Source of the DNA: Perca fluviatilis
Taxonomy: Eukaryota; Chordata; Actinopteri; Perciformes; Percidae
NCBI RefSeq assembly: GCF_010015445.1
Contig: NC_053134.1
Location: forward strand, 8,853,265-8,917,264
Direction of reading: 5' to 3'
DNA length: 64,000 bases
Shown here: in pieces, positions 60,471-64,000 of the stretch
Numbering within the stretch: the stretch's first letter is position 1
Layout of the letters: every line of letters starts with the position of its first letter
Notes under the pieces: generated by a model
Told to the model about the DNA's origin: nothing
Databases searched by the model: none
The model's input: only the letters and a program-made list of their open reading frames with translations
Position numbers and translations under genes: made by a program

Positions 60471-63100
60471 GTAACTTTCAAAAATTGAATGCCAATTCAG
60501 ATTAAATACTAAAAAATACTAATCAATAGTATTAATACTTGCTGGATTGGATAGAATGTTATCAAACCCCAACGCAATTTCAAAACCTAAAAAGAGTAAG
60601 TAGACTTATTTTGTTTGAAAAGGGATGTGTTCAAGAAGGGCAAAGCCTCCCTGTCTTTTGTTACATCTAATGTTTTAAAATCATTTGGTAATCCCCTAGC
60701 TAAGTAAGTTTTTTTGTCTTTTATTGCCCATACTCTGTTTACTGATATATTTCTAATGGTTCAAGAGAGCTACATTAAACTTAATTTTTCTCTGTGCCCC
60801 TAAAATAGCTAAATGTAAGCGTAGAACCCTCTCTTAACAAGGACACATCCTTTAACAGCCTCCCCAGGGTTTGAATATCTGTTACATTTGCACTCACCCT
60901 TAAGTTGTGAATCCAAATTCTAAGAGGTGTTGCTGATAACTGTAAGCAAAACAAATAGTTGTAATTAGTGACGATTAGTAGCTGCAGCAAGAGGTGAAAT
61001 GTAAATGAGATTTACCAGTTAGATTCAATATGGGTAGTGCTGTATGTCATTTTGCAAAGAATAAATAAGCTGTAGAATTTCCTGAAGAGTTTGTGGTTAC
61101 AAATGAAAACCGACAAAGGTAACTTTTATGTCTGTATAACATTATTTTAAAAGAGAAAAAGAAATGCGGCCGAGGCGTCCCTGGCCAGGGTCGATTCTAA
61201 ATCTAAATGAATTGACCTCTTAGAAAAAACCAAGACATTCACTATATTTTTGTAGTAATTCAAATGTAATGGAAAAAATCAAAGCAAGGACCTTTAACAG
61301 CATTGGTGAAATATTTGGTAGGGACCCTTTTTTTGGATGTTGCAACCCGCTTTCTTCTTTCTTTACCTGTGTTTCCTGTCTCAACCTCTACTATTACTGT
61401 CCAATTAAAAGGTAAAATGCCATAAAATTATCTTTAAAAACAGCTGGTACTTGTATGCAGGTCTGCAAGAAATTCAATAAATATGCTGTATGTATGCTGT
61501 CTGATTTTGACTGAATTGGTCCATAAAAATTGCATCTGTCATTAACATCTGGGTTGGGACCCACCAAGGGGTCGCAAGATGAACCTGAGGAGTCCAAAAA
61601 AGAACAAAAACATACTTTAGCTCAGTAAAATTGTGTTTAATTTTGTAGACATTTCTTTTGTCTTTGTTTTTATTTTTGTCAAATAATTTTACGTCAGGTC
61701 CTCTGAAAAAACAATTGAAATGCTGCAACATAAGAAGTTAAAAATCCTTCTTTGCTTGAATGGCTTAGCTCATAGGAATGTATAACTTTTGATGAGGAGT
61801 TGTGAGTGGAATTTTTAATCGTTTCAATGGGTCACGAGAAATAAAGATTGGGGAAACATTGATCTAGATTCTCTCTGGATATGACTGGATATTTTTTTTA
61901 GATATGAACTTCCTTCTTTAGTTCCTCTGCTCTGCCTTAAAGAACTTGTCCAAGTCTTAGGTGCAATGTTGATAGTGCTCCCCTGTCTACATCTAAACGT
62001 TTCATGTAAATAGGTCCTATTAAAGTATGTTCTCAGATGAATAGATTTTTATTGCTTCATTGTTATTGCTTTAAAGACATGCCCTCATGCATTCCAAGAC
62101 TAAAACATTTTCTTATGTGTTGTCTCACAGGGGAAAGCAACCCCCCTTCATGCCTGTTAAACAACAGCTTGGTTACTTTTTGTGCAATAAAACCTTCTGA
62201 CTTTGAGTCTAGCAGCTGGACAAAATCAATAAAAAAAGGCTCATTATGTCTTAAATAAACATTACCAGTACCCAGTGCATTAAAGAACTAAATCATCTCA
62301 TTAACGCTCCAGTTTGTGTTTAAGCATTCAGATTTGTAAAATCGTATTTATGATTTGAATATTATGTTCTCATGCTTTTAATGACTCAAATCCTTTGTCA
62401 TATATCACTCCACCTTCTCCAGCGTGAGCAGAGGGAAACAGACGCCTCCCGGACGTCACTGATTTAATGACCAACTAGCTGCCATGTTGTCTGGTCCAAA
62501 CTGTGTGCCCTGTAGACCTGTGCAGACTTCAATCCCCGAAACATTAAAGTTGGCCACACAAACATTTTAAACCCTCCATACGTGGCTGTTCGTCTGTGTC
62601 CCCTGCCTGCAAAGAAACCATTAAACCTTTTCTACCCGGGGATCCTCCTTTGCTTACATGGCCTATTTGAGTAATTGGATTCCCATTGATCCTATTCCAG
62701 CAATAACAGACTCATGGTGAAGTAAATGATCAAGCAGATTTAGGGCACTCTTTCTGTGCTAAGTGTGTGACGAGGACAGAGGGTTGTCAGATACAAGAAT
62801 TTGACAAAAGGTCAGCTTTCAATGTCAAAGTGGGAGAACTGGTTCAGATAAGACGAGCCAGCTCTTCACTGTAGTTTCTCTGTCTTGTGCAAGGTGAGAT
62901 TTTGCCCTTCACAACATCAGAGTGAGCTGTAGTGGCCCTTCTAACAATGACATGTTTACAGATAACACACTTTTAACAAAGCACAGCGCACCCACACAAC
63001 AAAAAATCAGATCACATCTTGATTCAAGGCCCATGTCTACAGTCTTTCTCTCTTCTGATTTGGTTCAAATTTCTGCAATGTGAATTAAAAACATCCTATA
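60471..63100. other. non-coding stretch upstream of the bcl2l13 exon
   Basis: AT-rich. No bcl2l13 BH-region exon could be read. A 47-base AG/GT-bounded stretch near 60904-60950 contains a stop in two frames and is not convincing. Confidence 0.4.
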
Positions 63101-63106
63101 ACATAC

Positions 63107-63432
63107 CTGCGTCCTCTTGGTGCGGGGCCGAGCGAGCTGCTAGATGAGAAGCAGATGCTGGAGATCAAAGCGGGACGTGCATTCAGACACGAAGCCACAA
63201 AACAACAGATAGGCAGACATGCATGCTGGAGCTGGCACAGGACTGACAAGATAGACAAGCTGTGCAAAAGTCTCTCTCCCCCTTCCTCTCCCCCCCTTTC
63301 TCTCTCTCTCTCTCTCTCTCGCTCGCTCTCTCTCTCTCTATCTCTCTCTCTCACACCCACCCCACTTCCCAAATCCATTAAATAACAGTTGGCTGGAGAG
63401 GAGTCAGTTAGTGACTTTGCTGTATATTTATA
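63107..63432 (-). promoter_or_regulatory. possible minus-strand first exon with TATA box
   Basis: TATAAATA at 63425-63432 is followed about 300 bases on by a CGCAG/GTATGT splice donor at 63107/63106. A reading frame begins MDLGSGVGVRERDR, runs through a GA microsatellite and reaches the donor, but it is low in complexity and may be untranslated leader. It could belong to bcl2l13 (same strand) or be fortuitous. Confidence 0.25.
63296..63352. repeat. (TC)n microsatellite
   Basis: CT/TC run with a few G and A interruptions. Confidence 0.93.
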
Positions 63433-63632
63433 AAGAGAAAGAGTATGAATAATGTAAATAAGAAGTGAAGAATCTGACTTTACCCTGTGTTCACTGTCTC
63501 TGAAAGGCCTACAGTGGTCAGTGGGTGAGTGTTTCACTCGGGTAAACAAGTCTGTGGAGTTTTATTTTCACTGTCCAAACAGCACATTATCAGTCAGTCC
63601 ACAGTGTGCTGCTGTGGGCCAGTGACACCGAG

Positions 63633-63706
63633 TATAAAAAGCCTGCCAGATAGGGAGAAGAGCTATTTCTAAAGCTGAACTTCCCGCGTTATACTTCCCT
63701 CTACTG
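63633..63706 (+). promoter_or_regulatory. possible plus-strand TATA promoter and first-exon donor
   Basis: TATAAAAAG at 63633-63641 is followed by a CTACTG/GTAAGA donor-like site at 63706/63707. This spacing fits a very short untranslated first exon of a gene going right, out of the window. No coding support. Confidence 0.2.
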
Positions 63707-64000
63707 GTAAGATTACAAGACTGGAAACTAGGAAGCTTTTAAATGGTTATATGGAACTTGCACAGCACCAACATGTATATTGTGTATATGTCCAGGGACA
63801 ATTGTGCTAAATCCATGGAACAATAATAATACAATAGTACATAATAATACATTTTATTCATAGGTGCCTTTCTTGATGCTCAAGGACACCTTATATGAAC
63901 AATTAGTAAAAGATAACAATGCATCTCTTCTTGTTCTTTTTATACAAGGTTAATGTTTAATTGTGCGCTGTCCCTGTCTAAATAAAATAACATTTCACAA

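Noticed and set aside
60904..60950. A small bcl2l13 exon with HLLEFGFTT resembling ALLQFGVTY
   Set aside because: In that frame it meets a stop before the donor; in the open frame there is no resemblance.
63085..63549. 154-codon minus-strand frame with an Arg-Glu repeat
   Set aside because: Mostly a GA microsatellite; kept only as a weak first-exon candidate, not as a protein.

Overview
The window is vertebrate nuclear DNA, most likely from a ray-finned (teleost) fish, probably a percomorph. The evidence is split genes with GT/AG introns of 0.1-5 kb, an AT-rich background full of short inverted-repeat elements and (TG)n/(AG)n microsatellites of fish type, and four recognisable vertebrate genes. 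All confirmed genes read on the minus strand. I found no prokaryotic, organellar or viral gene and no CRISPR array.

Layout from right to left, in the direction of transcription. (a) 56416-57321 is the large last coding exon of bcl2l13, a mitochondrial outer-membrane mitophagy/apoptosis protein; the exons for its Bcl-2 homology part were not found in the window. (b) 49296-50702 is spic, a five-exon Spi-C type ETS transcription factor. (c) 46348-47679 is a second, more divergent Spi-C-like ETS gene in tandem, also with five coding exons; its first coding exon appears to carry only the start codon. (d) 9902-43008 is mybpc1 (slow skeletal myosin-binding protein C). I could chain 31 coding exons with consistent phase into 1253 residues: an unusually exon-rich N-terminal linker, then C1, M-motif, C2-C10 and a separate C-terminal exon. 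(e) 1125-7879 is chpt1 (cholinephosphotransferase 1), exons 1-7; the last coding exon should lie left of base 1. The order mybpc1-chpt1 with spic beside mybpc1 matches the human 12q23 block SPIC-MYBPC1-CHPT1.

The genes do not form one pathway. mybpc1 is a thick-filament protein of slow muscle, chpt1 makes phosphatidylcholine, the Spi-C genes are haematopoietic/macrophage-type regulators, and bcl2l13 acts at mitochondria. Each seems to have its own promoter; TATA-like boxes stand at sensible distances in front of mybpc1 and both ETS genes.

Introns and intergenic DNA hold many dispersed repeats: several short inverted-repeat (MITE-like) elements, one with a 7 x 46-bp internal tandem array ending about 15 bp from a chpt1 splice donor, a tRNA-derived SINE-like copy, and several families present two to four times. 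I see no undescribed multi-gene system. The observations most worth checking are the run of in-phase cassette exons at the mybpc1 N-terminus, its separate C-terminal exon, the tandem Spi-C pair with its start-codon-only exon, and the isolated bcl2l13 exon. Exon borders were read by eye from splice consensus, phase and remembered family sequence, not from transcripts.
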